NCBI GenBank assembly: GCA_964428355.1
Contig: CAYRYU010000046.1
Span: 1-53,506, forward strand
Reading direction: 5' to 3'
Length of the DNA stretch: 53,506 bases
Source: CAYRYU01 sp964428355
GTDB lineage: Bacteria; Muiribacteriota; Ozemobacteria; Ozemobacterales; Ozemobacteraceae
Part shown: positions 52,609 to 53,506 of the stretch, piece after piece
How positions within the stretch are numbered: position 1 is the stretch's first letter
How the letters are laid out: every line of letters begins with the position of its first letter
Position numbers and translations under genes: made by a program
The notes under the pieces: model-generated
What the model saw: only the letters and a program-made list of their open reading frames with translations
Databases searched by the model: none
What the model was told of the DNA's origin: nothing

Positions 52609-52636
52609 TCAACTTTTCTTCTCAGGAAGCCGATAA
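52609..52636 (+). promoter_or_regulatory. FliA (sigma-28)-type flagellar promoter of flgK
   Basis: The -10 GCCGATAA (52629-52636) is a perfect match to the sigma-28 consensus. Twelve bases upstream TCAACTTT matches 6 of 8 positions of TAAAGTTT (usual spacing 11). It lies 78 bases before flgK, a gene commonly expressed by FliA. Confidence 0.65.
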
Positions 52637-52713
52637 AGATAATAGGGGGAAAATAGGTTTCCCCGGCGGGCCTGCATTCATAAGATTTCGCCCGCCTCGA
52701 TAAGGAGGGCCCC

Positions 52714-53506
52714 ATGCGGACCACATTTTTCGGTCTGGAAATCGGGAAGAAGGCGATCCTGACCCACCGAACCTCCATGGATGTCACCTCGCACAATATC
52801 GCAAACGCCAATACCGACGGATATGCCAGGCAGCGGGCGGTTCTCGAGACTACCGATCCATGGGCGGTCCCCAGCCTCACCTCCTCCACCACCGCACAGC
52901 AGATGGGAACTGGGGTGGATGCCGTCAGGATCGAGAGCCTTCGGGACTCGTTCATCGACGAACGCATCACCCGGGAAACCTCCAATCTGGAGGAAGCGAC
53001 GATCGCCAGCGACCTCATGAAGGAGGTCGAGGCGATCTTCAACGAGCCAAACGACGCCACCCTGCGTGACCAGCTCGACAAATTCTGGTCCGCCTGGGAG
53101 AACCTCTCGGTCACACCCAACGACAGCCCTCTCCGGGCCAACCTCAGGGAGGAAACCCTCAACCTGATCGAGAGCTTCAAGGACATCGACTATCGTCTCA
53201 CCCGCCTCCAGGGAACTCCCGACACCACCTACCAGGGAAGCATCGGAGACCAGCTCGAGGACGCTGTGAAGCAAGCCAACAACCTCATCCGCCAGATCAC
53301 GGAACTGAACGTCCAGATCGAGCGGGTCGAGTCCGCCAACTCCCAGGCGAACGACCTTCGCGACAGCCGACAGAAGCTGGTCGAGGACCTGAGCGAACTC
53401 GTGGCGATCGACTCCTCCTACGATTCGAAAGGGCATCTCAGGATCCGTGCCGGGAAGGAAACGCTGATCGAACATTCCCTCTGCCATGAGCTGAAGATCA
53501 ACTCGA
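52714..53506 (+). CDS. flgK: Flagellar hook-associated protein 1 (partial, runs off window)
   Basis: The first 264 codons of FlgK, the junction protein between hook and filament. The N-terminal rod/hook motif THRTSMDVTSHNIANANTDGYARQR (about 18-42) is diagnostic. Further FlgK features follow: ERITRETSNLEEA, FWSAWENLSVTPNDSPLR (about 127-145) and INEL-like ITELNVQIERVESANSQANDLRDSR near residues 195-220. AAGGAGG lies six bases before the ATG. No stop occurs before the window end. The antisense strand also has long open frames, which are shadows. Other flagellar genes presumably continue to the right. Confidence 0.93.
   Translation, partial: MRTTFFGLEIGKKAILTHRTSMDVTSHNIANANTDGYARQRAVLETTDPWAVPSLTSSTTAQQMGTGVDAVRIESLRDSFIDERITRETSNLEEATIASDLMKEVEAIFNEPNDATLRDQLDKFWSAWENLSVTPNDSPLRANLREETLNLIESFKDIDYRLTRLQGTPDTTYQGSIGDQLEDAVKQANNLIRQITELNVQIERVESANSQANDLRDSRQKLVEDLSELVAIDSSYDSKGHLRIRAGKETLIEHSLCHELKINS

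Noticed and set aside
52113..53186. 357-codon minus-strand frame across the gmk 5' end and flgK
   Set aside because: Antisense to flgK, whose N-terminal motif, SD and FliA-type promoter are clear; the minus frame is low-complexity Arg/Ser/Val.
1..53506. tRNA, rRNA, transposase or phage genes
   Set aside because: None found on reading both strands; the repeats seen have no associated transposase in the window.

Overview
The window is GC-rich bacterial DNA. It encodes a diderm, flagellated cell: flgK at the right edge, secreted proteins with signal peptides, and two operons of type II secretion/type IV-like pseudopilins. The mix of many SpoIIE-type phosphatases, regulator propellers and pseudopilin operons would suit an uncultivated heterotroph such as Riflebacteria/Ozemobacter, but that is an impression, not a demonstrated assignment. 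Two runs of exactly 100 N (16754-16853, 34950-35049) are scaffold gaps, so this is a draft assembly.

Layout. 1-7 kb: biosynthetic arginine decarboxylase (speA), divergent from a secreted beta-propeller protein, then a second, convergent propeller protein. 7-11 kb (minus strand): a compact operon that I read as a RiPP (ribosomally made, modified peptide) cluster: a two-GNAT protein, a precursor with a nitrile-hydratase-like leader ending in Gly-Gly, a class III aminotransferase of the glutamate-1-semialdehyde aminomutase type with no usual start codon, a radical SAM protein and a PqqD-like protein. 11-17 kb: two tandem membrane-bound SpoIIE/PP2C phosphatases directly upstream of, and co-directional with, the RiPP genes. 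17-23 kb: a lysine-rich secreted protein and pseudopilin operon A. 23-28 kb: two zinc metalloprotease-like proteins around a GNAT, a TetR regulator with a readable promoter/operator, and a flavodoxin-fold protein behind a terminator-like hairpin. 28-35 kb (minus): a CHAP/NlpC-like secreted protein and a second tandem phosphatase pair, ending in a repeat-rich gap. 35-39 kb: a STAS anti-anti-sigma protein, a secreted pilin-like protein with a structured leader, and two PLP enzymes (Cys/Met metabolism and a class I/II aminotransferase). 39.5-43.5 kb: pseudopilin operon B. 43.5-47.3 kb: a LecA-like lectin-domain protein, a CHASE2-PP2C phosphatase and a FecR-domain protein. 47-53.5 kb: a secreted unknown, a cytoplasmic propeller protein, a GNAT, guanylate kinase and the 5' part of flgK behind a FliA-type promoter.

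How the genes fit together. Five SpoIIE-type phosphatases plus one STAS protein point to partner-switching control. Four of the phosphatases form two ATGA-coupled pairs with the same unusual architecture. One pair sits upstream of the RiPP genes and a propeller gene on the same strand, so sensing and peptide production may be linked. The most promising undescribed item is this RiPP cluster: its 33-residue core has no Cys, and the enzyme set (rSAM, aminomutase-like enzyme, separate PqqD, GNAT) is one I cannot match to a characterised class. A second candidate is the pair of large GspK-like proteins, one in each pseudopilin operon, which share sequence landmarks.
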